From contig CALVPC010000001.1 of assembly GCA_944350405.1 (NCBI GenBank), forward strand, positions 1 through 26,790: 26,790 nt of DNA, written 5' to 3'. Source of the DNA: an uncultured Bacilli bacterium. Lineage in GTDB: Bacteria > Bacillota_I > Bacilli_A > RF39 > UBA660. The translations under genes and the position numbers were made by a program. The notes under the pieces are model-generated. The model was given only the letters and a program-made list of their open reading frames with translations. It made no database searches and had not been told where the DNA came from. Below are positions 7,707-14,203 of this stretch, piece by piece. How positions within the stretch are numbered: position 1 is the stretch's first letter; every line of letters starts with the position of its first letter.

Positions 7707-9356
7707 CTATTCAAAATAACTTCCACCAATAAATTCTCTTAAAATAGATTCACTTGGAATTTCATCCGTAGGAATCCCAACAAACATATCCAAAAAGTTT
7801 AAAAGCCTCACTGCTTCCTCATATAAAGGCGATGTACTATCAATACCAAATAAAAGAGGTTCAGCAAAAAGTTTCAAAACACCTATTTCATAAATAAGTG
7901 AAGAATTAAAGACAAAATCTACATCGTTCTGAAAAGGAAATATATATTTTTCTTCTCCCTCTCTTACTGTTTTCCATCTTCTAATTGTTTCTAAAGCATC
8001 ATATCCTCTAGTTCTATTATCTCTAATCATCCTTCTAAGAAGCCTAACGTCACTATTAGAAATCATATTATGATTATCAATATTCAAATCAGTAAGTGGT
8101 GATATATAAACTTTATATTTAGACTCTTTTGGAATAGATTTAGTCAGTTCCTCATTAATAGCATGAAGTCCTTCTATAATCAAAATATCATCTTGATCTA
8201 ATTTTATCTTATTTCCTAAATATTCACCTTTTCCTTTAAAGAAATTAAAAGTAGGAACATGAACTTCTTCTCCGTTTATTAATTTCATTAAATGATCATT
8301 AAATAAATCTATATTTATAGCTTTAATAGTCTCAAAATCATAATCTCCATTTGGAAGTTTTGGAGTATCCTCTCTATCAACAAAATAATCATCAATAGAT
8401 AAAGATTTAGGGTTTAAACCAAAAGCTTTCAAATACATAGCAAGTTTTTTAGCAGTAGTAGTCTTACCACTAGAAGATGGTCCAGCAATAAGTACTATCT
8501 TTATATGATTTCTTCTACTTTCTATTTCTTTAGCAAGATTAAGAAGATCATTACTAGAAACAACTTCAGTAAGTTTTATTACATCTGAAATTTTTCCTTT
8601 TGAAACTATATTATTAATATCAGCACTATTAAATATTCCTAGTCTTTTAGATAATTTATAATTATTATCAAATGCCTCAATTATTTTTTCTCTATCGACA
8701 TAAGGTGGTATCTTTCCATCATCAGTTAAAGTAGGAAATTGTAAGATAAATGAACTATTATCTAAATAATATAAATCATATTCTTCAAAGACTCCTGTCC
8801 TATTAGGAAGAATAGAAAAATAATAATCATACATATCTCCTATTTTATATAATGTAACATAATGGTTAGTATTATAAGTAAAAGTATCAGCTTTAGCTTC
8901 ATCATTAATACTCAAAAAATATTTCTTAGCTTCTTTTCTTTTAACCAAACACTTTTCAATAGGTAAATTACTATCAATGACTTCTTTCATCTTACTTTTA
9001 AGTAAATTAAGTCTTTCATGATTTAAAGGAAGATTAGTTCTAATCTTAATAGCTTTATCAATAGAATGACATGCTTTAATATGATAATCATATCCAAATA
9101 TTTCTTTAAACGCATAAACAAGTACAAAAATAAGTCCTTTTTGATACATTCTATTACCTACTGAATCCATCATAGTAATAAATTTAACACTAGAATTACT
9201 AACAATTTTTTTATCTAAAGAAACTATTTCATTATCAATAAAAGCAGCAAGTACAGGATATTTACCTTTATATACAGATTCTGAAACATCCAAAACAGTT
9301 ACTCCTTTATTGAATTTATAATCTTTACCATCATATTTTATATTTATTTTATCCAT
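7707..9356 (-). CDS. TGS-domain uridine kinase-like nucleoside kinase
   Basis: A 549-residue protein of the type called nucleoside kinase in Bacillota: an N-terminal TGS domain (about 1-62; IKYDGKDYKFNKGVTVLDV), then a part resembling the threonyl-tRNA-synthetase second additional domain (about 70-230, with CHSIDKA at the usual HS position), then a uridine kinase/phosphoribulokinase P-loop domain (about 285-500). The Walker A motif is GPSSSGKT (292-299); SIDDYF (320-325) and IIEGLHAIN (393-401) are the usual substrate and Walker B elements; RRMIRDNRTRG follows. It probably phosphorylates uridine/cytidine or a related nucleoside, but the substrate is not shown by sequence and the TGS/SAD part may bind tRNA or a nucleotide. 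The ATG at 9356 has GAGGGTG seven bases upstream; a TATAAT at 9379-9374 is the likely -10 box, without a good -35. Confidence 0.9.
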   Translation of the reverse strand: MDKINIKYDGKDYKFNKGVTVLDVSESVYKGKYPVLAAFIDNEIVSLDKKIVSNSSVKFITMMDSVGNRMYQKGLIFVLVYAFKEIFGYDYHIKACHSIDKAIKIRTNLPLNHERLNLLKSKMKEVIDSNLPIEKCLVKRKEAKKYFLSINDEAKADTFTYNTNHYVTLYKIGDMYDYYFSILPNRTGVFEEYDLYYLDNSSFILQFPTLTDDGKIPPYVDREKIIEAFDNNYKLSKRLGIFNSADINNIVSKGKISDVIKLTEVVSSNDLLNLAKEIESRRNHIKIVLIAGPSSSGKTTTAKKLAMYLKAFGLNPKSLSIDDYFVDREDTPKLPNGDYDFETIKAINIDLFNDHLMKLINGEEVHVPTFNFFKGKGEYLGNKIKLDQDDILIIEGLHAINEELTKSIPKESKYKVYISPLTDLNIDNHNMISNSDVRLLRRMIRDNRTRGYDALETIRRWKTVREGEEKYIFPFQNDVDFVFNSSLIYEIGVLKLFAEPLLFGIDSTSPLYEEAVRLLNFLDMFVGIPTDEIPSESILREFIGGSYFE

Positions 9357-9439
9357 AATATAACACCCTCTTTATTATATATTATTATTTTATCACATAA
9401 TGTAAAATTTTGATACGCATAATATTTAAAAATTCATCC

Positions 9440-9458
9440 TATAATTTAAATAGGTGAT
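9440..9458 (+). promoter_or_regulatory. Candidate clpP -10 box and ribosome binding site
   Basis: TATAAT at 9440-9445 lies just 6 bases before the Shine-Dalgarno AGGTGAT (9452-9458), so a transcript starting about 7 bases after the box would have a leader of about 10 nt. There is no good -35 at 17 bases; TTGATA at 9410-9415 is 24 bases away. I saw no CtsR or CIRCE operator. Confidence 0.5.
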
Positions 9459-9461
9459 AAA

Positions 9462-10043
9462 ATGAATTTAGTTCCAACAATAATAGAAAAAGAAATAGGA
9501 GGAGAAAGATGTTATGATATATACTCTAGACTCCTAAAAGATCGTATTATTCTTCTAAATGGAGAAATTAATGATAATACTTCAAACGCAGTAGTAGCGC
9601 AATTACTATATTTAGACTCTCAAAATCATGAAGATATAAGCTTATACATAAATTCTCCCGGAGGATCAATTACTGCAGGAATGGCAATATATGACACAAT
9701 GAATTTCATAAAAAGTGAAGTGTCAACTATTTGTATAGGAATGGCCGCATCTATGGCAGCGTTTCTATTATCAAGTGGTCAAAAAGGTAAAAGACTCGCT
9801 CTGCCAAACTCAGAAGTCATGATTCATCAACCACTAGGAGGAGCCGAAGGACAAGCAACAGAAATAAAAATAGCAGCAGAAAGAATTTTAAAATTAAAAG
9901 ATAAATTAAATAAAATATTATCCAATAATACCAATCAACCAATAGAACAAATAGAACAAGATACAGAAAGAGATCATTTCTTATCAGCCAAAGAAGCCAA
10001 AAACTATGGACTAATTGACAAAATAATTGAAAATAAAAAATAA
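9462..10043 (+). CDS. clpP: ATP-dependent Clp protease proteolytic subunit
   Basis: Serine protease that forms the tetradecameric chamber fed by Clp ATPases. The 193-residue protein has the full catalytic triad at canonical positions: S97 in GMAASMAAF, H122 in MIHQPLGG, D171 in ERDHFLSA. SLYINSPGGSITAGMAIYD (60-78) forms the oxyanion strand and handle start. Length and N-terminus (MNLVPTIIEK) match mature ClpP with almost no propeptide. ATG at 9462, AGGTGAT three bases upstream. It stands alone, followed by a diacylglycerol-kinase-family gene with its own promoter inside the clpP 3' end. It is divergent from the nucleoside kinase gene. Confidence 0.98.
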   Translation: MNLVPTIIEKEIGGERCYDIYSRLLKDRIILLNGEINDNTSNAVVAQLLYLDSQNHEDISLYINSPGGSITAGMAIYDTMNFIKSEVSTICIGMAASMAAFLLSSGQKGKRLALPNSEVMIHQPLGGAEGQATEIKIAAERILKLKDKLNKILSNNTNQPIEQIEQDTERDHFLSAKEAKNYGLIDKIIENKK

Positions 10044-10055
10044 TTTTTGTATAAT
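10027..10055 (+). promoter_or_regulatory. Promoter inside the clpP 3' end, driving the downstream lipid kinase gene
   Basis: TTGAAA (10027-10032), a 17-base spacer, TATAAT (10050-10055). The -35 is part of the clpP coding end. The predicted start near 10062 lies only 9 bases before the ATG at 10071, within the short GGTGAT ribosome binding site. Confidence 0.7.
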
Positions 10056-10070
10056 AAACTTGGTGATGTT

Positions 10071-10988
10071 ATGAAAACCTGTGAACTTATTTGCAATCTA
10101 GAAAGCGGTAAAGGTATTAAAAGAAAAGATTTAGAAGAAATAATTAGCAAATTAGAAAGTCATAACTACAAAACAAACCTATATTTAACTGAAAAAAATG
10201 GTGATGCCAAAAATTATGTAAAAAAAATAAAACAAGCTGATTTAGTACTATCCATCGGGGGAGATGGAACATTTAATGAAATAGTAAGTGGTAACTATCA
10301 AAGAAAAGATAAATTAATCTTATCTCATATTCCTGTTGGAACAACTAACGATATAGGACATATGTTAGGATTAAATAAAAACATTACTAAAAGTGTAGAT
10401 AAAATTTTAGAAGGAGAAATAAAACAAGTAGATTTAGGACTTATCAATAATCAACCTTTTGTCTATGTCGCAGGATTTGGTAAATTCATAAATGTTCCAT
10501 ATCAAACATCAAGAAAATTAAAAAAGAAATTAGGTCACCTAGCTTATTTAATAAATGGTGCTAAAGAATTTTTTCAAACTACAAAATTATATGAATTAGA
10601 ATACACAATTGATAATAAAACATATACAGGATTTTATTCACTTATATTAATATCAAATGCTAATAGAATTGCAGGATTTAATAACATATATAGGGATATA
10701 AAATTAGATGATAATAAATTTGAAGTAATGTTTTGTAACATAACTAGAAGAAAAGACTTAGTAAAAACCCTATTACTAATAATGAATAAAGGTATTACAA
10801 ATGTCCCAGGAATATATTGTCATAGTTGTGATAAACTTGAAATACACTTTAAAGAATCAATAAAAAATAATTGGACAATAGATGGAGAAAAATTAAAAGA
10901 TGAAAGAAAAAGTTACACTTTTACAATAAATAAAGACTTAAAAATGCTTTTACCTAAAAAGAATATTGAAAAATTATTTATAAAATAA
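10071..10988 (+). CDS. Diacylglycerol kinase / YegS-family lipid kinase (DagK-like)
   Basis: Probable phosphorylation of diacylglycerol or a related lipid at the inner face of the membrane, feeding phosphatidic acid back into phospholipid synthesis. The 305-residue protein has the DAGK catalytic signature SIGGDGTFNEIV (about 80-91), the nucleotide/Mg loop PVGTTNDIGHMLGL, a beta-sandwich C-terminal half and the conserved Asp-Gly-Glu in WTIDGEKL near the C-terminus. No transmembrane segment, as usual for DgkB/YegS proteins. The ATG at 10071 (MKTCELICN) is preferred over a TTG at 10047, because that TTG overlaps the predicted -10 box and only the ATG has GGTGAT upstream. It ends at a bidirectional terminator shared with whiA. 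Confidence 0.9.
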   Translation: MKTCELICNLESGKGIKRKDLEEIISKLESHNYKTNLYLTEKNGDAKNYVKKIKQADLVLSIGGDGTFNEIVSGNYQRKDKLILSHIPVGTTNDIGHMLGLNKNITKSVDKILEGEIKQVDLGLINNQPFVYVAGFGKFINVPYQTSRKLKKKLGHLAYLINGAKEFFQTTKLYELEYTIDNKTYTGFYSLILISNANRIAGFNNIYRDIKLDDNKFEVMFCNITRRKDLVKTLLLIMNKGITNVPGIYCHSCDKLEIHFKESIKNNWTIDGEKLKDERKSYTFTINKDLKMLLPKKNIEKLFIK

Positions 10989-11013
10989 AAGTAGGAAATT
11001 TCCTACTTTTTTA
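10985..11013. terminator. Bidirectional terminator between the lipid kinase gene and whiA
   Basis: A perfect palindrome, aaaagtaggaaa (10987-10998) followed directly by tttcctactttt (10999-11010), flanked by A and T runs. The whiA stop codon (11011-11013) abuts it, so two convergent genes share one terminator. Confidence 0.88.
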
Positions 11014-11937
11014 ATCTCTTAATTTATCAGCAAGTTCATGAATTTTTCTAAATCTATGATTAAGTCCAGATTTACTAATATCTTGATCTGTTTCTTTAGA
11101 AATTATATAACTAAGTTCAGAAAGAGATACTTCTGGATATTTTTTTCTATAAATGATAACATCTTTAATCTTTTCAGAAACTGCATCTAATCCTATTTTT
11201 TCCTCAATCAAATTAATATCTTCAATCTGCTTTTCACTAGCACTAATTATCTTATCAACATTAGCCTGTTCACAATTATTAAGTCTATTAGTCATATTCT
11301 TATGATCTCTATAAATTCTAATATCTTCATAATATAAAATAGCATTATTAGCACTAACAATTCTTAAAAAATCTCCTATTTTTTCAGCCTCTTTAACATA
11401 AGTCATATAACCTTTATCTCTTACAATAACCTTAGCACTTATATCAAATTCCTTAAGAATATCTACTATTAAATAAGCTTCAAGTTTATTATCTATTAAA
11501 AACTCCAAATGATATCTAGATTTCTTAGGATCATTAACACTACCTTTAGCAAGAAAAAGTCCTCTAAGATAAGCTCTCTTTAAATCTTCACCATCTAAAA
11601 AATAACTTTTAGGAACAGATAAATATTTTCCATCTTCATCAAATACCATCAAATCTTTAAGAATTAAATCAATTTTTTCATGAATAATAATATTATAATA
11701 ACTCTTTTTATTAAAATTATTACTTTTACCTTGAACAATAACTGGATTAATATCATATAAGTCTTTAAAAATAGTAAATATTTTTCTAACAACTTTAGGA
11801 TTTTCAGATAAAATTATAATATTCTCATTATTATACGAGGCATTATTTCTTACAAAAGCAGAAAGCATGCAAATATTTTCTAATTTAGAGAAATCATTAG
11901 AACATATTTCATTTTTAATTTCTGTAGTAAAAGACAT
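11011..11937 (-). CDS. whiA: WhiA-family DNA-binding protein (sporulation/division regulator)
   Basis: WhiA homologues bind DNA and influence cell division or developmental genes in Gram-positive bacteria. The 308-residue protein has the N-terminal LAGLIDADG-like half (SFTTEIKNEI at the start; RGLFLAKGSVNDPKKSRYHLEF about 128-149, where LAKG replaces the commoner LAGG) and a C-terminal helix-turn-helix (about 270-305, SLSELSYIIS...ISKSGLNHRFRKI). Typical length is about 310-320. The ATG at 11937 sits four bases beyond yvcK; its Shine-Dalgarno AGGTGA is formed by the last Arg codon and TGA stop of yvcK, which implies translational coupling. The pair yvcK-whiA is conserved in Bacillota, normally preceded by rapZ, which is absent here. 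Confidence 0.95.
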   Translation of the reverse strand: MSFTTEIKNEICSNDFSKLENICMLSAFVRNNASYNNENIIILSENPKVVRKIFTIFKDLYDINPVIVQGKSNNFNKKSYYNIIIHEKIDLILKDLMVFDEDGKYLSVPKSYFLDGEDLKRAYLRGLFLAKGSVNDPKKSRYHLEFLIDNKLEAYLIVDILKEFDISAKVIVRDKGYMTYVKEAEKIGDFLRIVSANNAILYYEDIRIYRDHKNMTNRLNNCEQANVDKIISASEKQIEDINLIEEKIGLDAVSEKIKDVIIYRKKYPEVSLSELSYIISKETDQDISKSGLNHRFRKIHELADKLRD

Positions 11938-11941
11938 AAAA

Positions 11942-12889
11942 TCACCTCATTAAATAATTAAAAATTGCTGTTGCAAGCTTAATACTATCATGTCTGATAT
12001 AATTACCTTCAATAATAAGTAAATCTCCTTCAATTAACTCACAACCAAGTTTTAAAATATTATCCTTATCAATCTTTACTAATTGTTTATTTTCATCTGC
12101 AATATATTTATCAACTATATTCATAGGAAGCAAACTATTTGCCGCAATAACAGCATCAATTTTTCTATTTCCTAAATATTTATTTATTTCACTAACATGC
12201 TCACTTACAGTATAATTATCAGTTTCACAAGATTGTCCAACAGCATTACATGTATATAAAATTCTAGCTGAAGAACTATCTAAAGCCTTTAAAATATCTT
12301 TAGCTAATAAATGAGGAATAATACTAGTATACAAACTACCAATACTAAAAATAATCAAATCAGCATTCTTAATTTCAGATATAACCTCAGAATCTACATG
12401 AACATAATCATCATAGAAAAACCTTTTAAATTTTCTCTTCTCATGACCAATATTACTTTCACCTCTAATTATATCACCATCAATAGTCTCACCCATTAAA
12501 GTAAGATAATCTTCACTTAAAGGCAAAAGTTTATGAGACACATTAAGAAAATCACTAAGAGTTTTTATACTTTCCTTAAGATTTCCAGTCATATTATACA
12601 TTGCAACCATTATTAAATTACCAACAGGATGTCCATCTAAATCAGTATAAGTATCGAATCTATATTCTAAAAGATCTTTTATTTTTTCATCTGCATCACT
12701 AAGACTAACTATAGCTTTTCTAATATCCCCCATTGCAGGCATAAAAAATTCTTCACGAAGTTTACCAGTACTAGATCCATTATCAGAAACAGCAATAATA
12801 GCAGTTATATCAACAGGAAACTTCTTAAGACCTCTAAGTAAAAAACTTATACCAGTACATCCACCAAAAACAACAACTTTTTTATTCAT
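11942..12889 (-). CDS. yvcK: YvcK/CofD-fold protein (gluconeogenic growth / cell-shape factor)
   Basis: YvcK proteins bind UDP-sugars and are needed for normal shape and growth on gluconeogenic carbon in B. subtilis. The 315-residue protein has the Rossmann-like start VVVFGGCTGISFLLRGLKKFP (about 4-24), AVSDNGSSTGKLREE (about 33-47), GDIRKAIVSLSD and GHPVGNLI. Two signatures differ from the commonest family form: the first Gly-rich loop is GGCTG rather than GGGTG, and the second is SDNGSSTG rather than DDGGSSG. The start is the ATG at 12889 (MNKKVVVFGG) with AGGTGG four bases upstream; a longer in-frame reading from 12934 would run through the promoter. It is first gene of an operon with whiA. 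Confidence 0.93.
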   Translation of the reverse strand: MNKKVVVFGGCTGISFLLRGLKKFPVDITAIIAVSDNGSSTGKLREEFFMPAMGDIRKAIVSLSDADEKIKDLLEYRFDTYTDLDGHPVGNLIMVAMYNMTGNLKESIKTLSDFLNVSHKLLPLSEDYLTLMGETIDGDIIRGESNIGHEKRKFKRFFYDDYVHVDSEVISEIKNADLIIFSIGSLYTSIIPHLLAKDILKALDSSSARILYTCNAVGQSCETDNYTVSEHVSEINKYLGNRKIDAVIAANSLLPMNIVDKYIADENKQLVKIDKDNILKLGCELIEGDLLIIEGNYIRHDSIKLATAIFNYLMR

Positions 12890-12905
12890 ATAACCACCTA
12901 TTACA

Positions 12906-12934
12906 ATTATACTAAAAAAAATAAAAAACACCAA
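12906..12934 (-). promoter_or_regulatory. Promoter of yvcK-whiA
   Basis: TTGGTG (12934-12929), a 17-base spacer that is almost pure T and ends in AG, then TATAAT (12911-12906). The Shine-Dalgarno AGGTGG is at 12899-12894, so the predicted start (about 12899) yields a leader of about 10 nt that begins with the ribosome binding site. Confidence 0.7.
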
Positions 12935-12945
12935 AAAAATTAAAA

Positions 12946-13830
12946 TTACTTATCTAAATAGGATAAAATACCCTTCAATAAAAATTGATTGTCTACTTTA
13001 TTTATAGCAAAACATTTAACTCCTAAATCTTTAAATGATGAACCACAGTGATATAGAATACTTTTATCTAGAATTATGAATCTATCATGAAAACCATTAT
13101 GTATAAAGGTACTTATATTAGAGTACTGACTATTATATTTTTTTATTAATTCTAAATCAAAGTTTTTACTATATATTTTAATACCAACTCCTATACCTCG
13201 TAATAAATCAAATAACTTCTTTCCAGCATAGTTATCGATTATTATTATTTCTTCTTTAGCACTACCTAAAATATCTATCATAAGAGAATATGCATCATAT
13301 ATTTGGCCTTCAAAGAAGATATGATTTATCTTTTCTTTTTCTTTAATTTCTAACTTTTCAAATGATTCTTGTAACAAATTTATTGATTCTTCATGTTTTA
13401 AAACCATATTATTAATATATTTTTGTTCTATTAGATTAGATGATATATATTTACGCATTGCTACAAAAGCATCCATTATTTTTATACTTACTTCTTCAGC
13501 AACTTCTGTTCTTAAAACTGCACTTAACATTGCAACTCCTTGTTCTGTAAAGGCATATGGTCTATCATATTTTCCTCCTCTGGTTTCTATATTATCTTTT
13601 TTGGTTTCAAGTTGAAACCAAAAATTTTTACTTTCTTCTTCAGTTAATTTGAAACAAAACCTTTCTGGGAATCTATTAATATGCCTTTTAACTGCTAAGT
13701 TAATAGATTTAGTACCATTCTTACATCCATAAAGAATAGCTAAATCACTATCAAGCATCACTTGTTTACCACGTACTTCATAAATTAAATCTTCTATTTT
13801 AATATTATCTTTTATAATTAAATCAGTCAT
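12946..13830 (-). CDS. ORF6N domain protein with a C-terminal PLD-like domain
   Basis: A 294-residue accessory protein. Residues about 10-110 form an ORF6N domain (IYEVRGKQVMLDSDLA, LYG, VKRHINRFPERFCFKLTEEE, YAFTEQGVAMLSAVLRT), a DNA-binding module common in phage antirepressors and in scattered chromosomal genes. A Glu/Lys-rich linker (about 140-175) is probably coiled coil. The C-terminal part (about 180-294) has EIIIIDNYAG and HDRFIILDKSILYHCGSS.KDLG, a PLD-like arrangement seen in many Bacillota ORF6N proteins. The function is unknown; DNA-related defence or regulation is only inference. The ATG at 13830 is chosen for GGGAGG seven bases upstream; an upstream in-frame reading to 13872 spans the promoter. 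It sits where rapZ would normally be, next to a reverse-transcriptase remnant, which suggests an acquired gene. Confidence 0.88.
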   Translation of the reverse strand: MTDLIIKDNIKIEDLIYEVRGKQVMLDSDLAILYGCKNGTKSINLAVKRHINRFPERFCFKLTEEESKNFWFQLETKKDNIETRGGKYDRPYAFTEQGVAMLSAVLRTEVAEEVSIKIMDAFVAMRKYISSNLIEQKYINNMVLKHEESINLLQESFEKLEIKEKEKINHIFFEGQIYDAYSLMIDILGSAKEEIIIIDNYAGKKLFDLLRGIGVGIKIYSKNFDLELIKKYNSQYSNISTFIHNGFHDRFIILDKSILYHCGSSFKDLGVKCFAINKVDNQFLLKGILSYLDK

Positions 13831-13991
13831 AATAAGTCCTCCCGTATTAAAATTAATACCACTATAAAACAATAAATATATTTTGTAAAATGACTATTTA
13901 ATAAATTTTTATACAATATAAAAATGAAACATAAAACTTCATAAAAGAAATTTATATATTTCATTTTAAATACACCATAAATTATTAAATT
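13831..13991. other. AT-rich gap between the ORF6N gene and the RT-like remnant
   Basis: Besides the ORF6N promoter this stretch holds an imperfect long inverted repeat (aaaatgaaa near 13921-13929 and tttcatttt near 13960-13968) and a 45-codon minus-strand ORF (13964-13827) rich in Phe, Ile and Tyr. That ORF overlaps the ORF6N start by ATGA, but the promoter lies inside it and its residue content is what AT-rich DNA gives by chance. I see no other gene. Confidence 0.5.
13861..13889 (-). promoter_or_regulatory. Promoter of the ORF6N gene
   Basis: TTTACA (13889-13884), 17 bases, TATAGT (13866-13861) on the minus strand. Predicted leader of about 24 nt containing GGGAGG (13843-13838). Confidence 0.7.
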
Positions 13992-14177
13992 TTATAGTTT
14001 TATTTTCAATTTATTATTTACTATTTTTATAAATTTATAACTATTACTATGTTTCATATGACCTTTATAAGAATTATAACTTAAAATAAACTTTTTACTA
14101 TCAAGTAATCCATTATCGTATAACTTATTCCAAATCTTAACTTTTTTATATAATTTATTTTTAAATTTTTTATTTAC
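13992..14177 (-). pseudogene. 3'-terminal remnant of a reverse transcriptase gene
   Basis: One minus-strand frame stays open from the rpoC terminator to a TAA at 13992-13994 and encodes 61 residues with no start codon. It reads VNKKFKNKLYKKVKIWNKLY, then DNGLLDSKKFILSYNSYKGH and MKHSNSYKFIKI. A basic helix, a short acidic/Gly turn and a final S-x-x-S-[YW]-x-G-H-x-x-H-x-N-[ST]-Y-K motif is how I recall the C-terminal tail of DGR- and group-II-like bacterial reverse transcriptases. The catalytic YxDD domain is absent, so if the match is right, only the end of the gene survives. Its position between rpoC and an ORF6N gene marks this gap as a former insertion site. The family match is from memory and not verified. 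Confidence 0.5.
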
Positions 14178-14203
14178 AAAAAAAGGATAGATTAAATCTA
14201 TCC
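14178..14203 (-). terminator. Intrinsic terminator of rpoB-rpoC
   Basis: On the minus strand GGATAGA and TCTATCC (arms within 14203-14185) pair around a TTTAA loop and are followed by seven T (14184-14178). The rpoC TAG stop (14198-14200) lies inside the 5' arm. Confidence 0.92.

Noticed and set aside
9357..9461. CtsR or HrcA (CIRCE) operator before clpP
   Set aside because: Neither the GGTCAAA-type direct repeat nor a TTAGCACTC/GAGTGCTAA inverted repeat is present.
13827..13964. 45-codon ORF overlapping the ORF6N start by ATGA
   Set aside because: A near-consensus promoter lies inside it, the ribosome binding site is weak, and the Phe/Ile/Tyr-rich product is expected by chance in AT-rich DNA.
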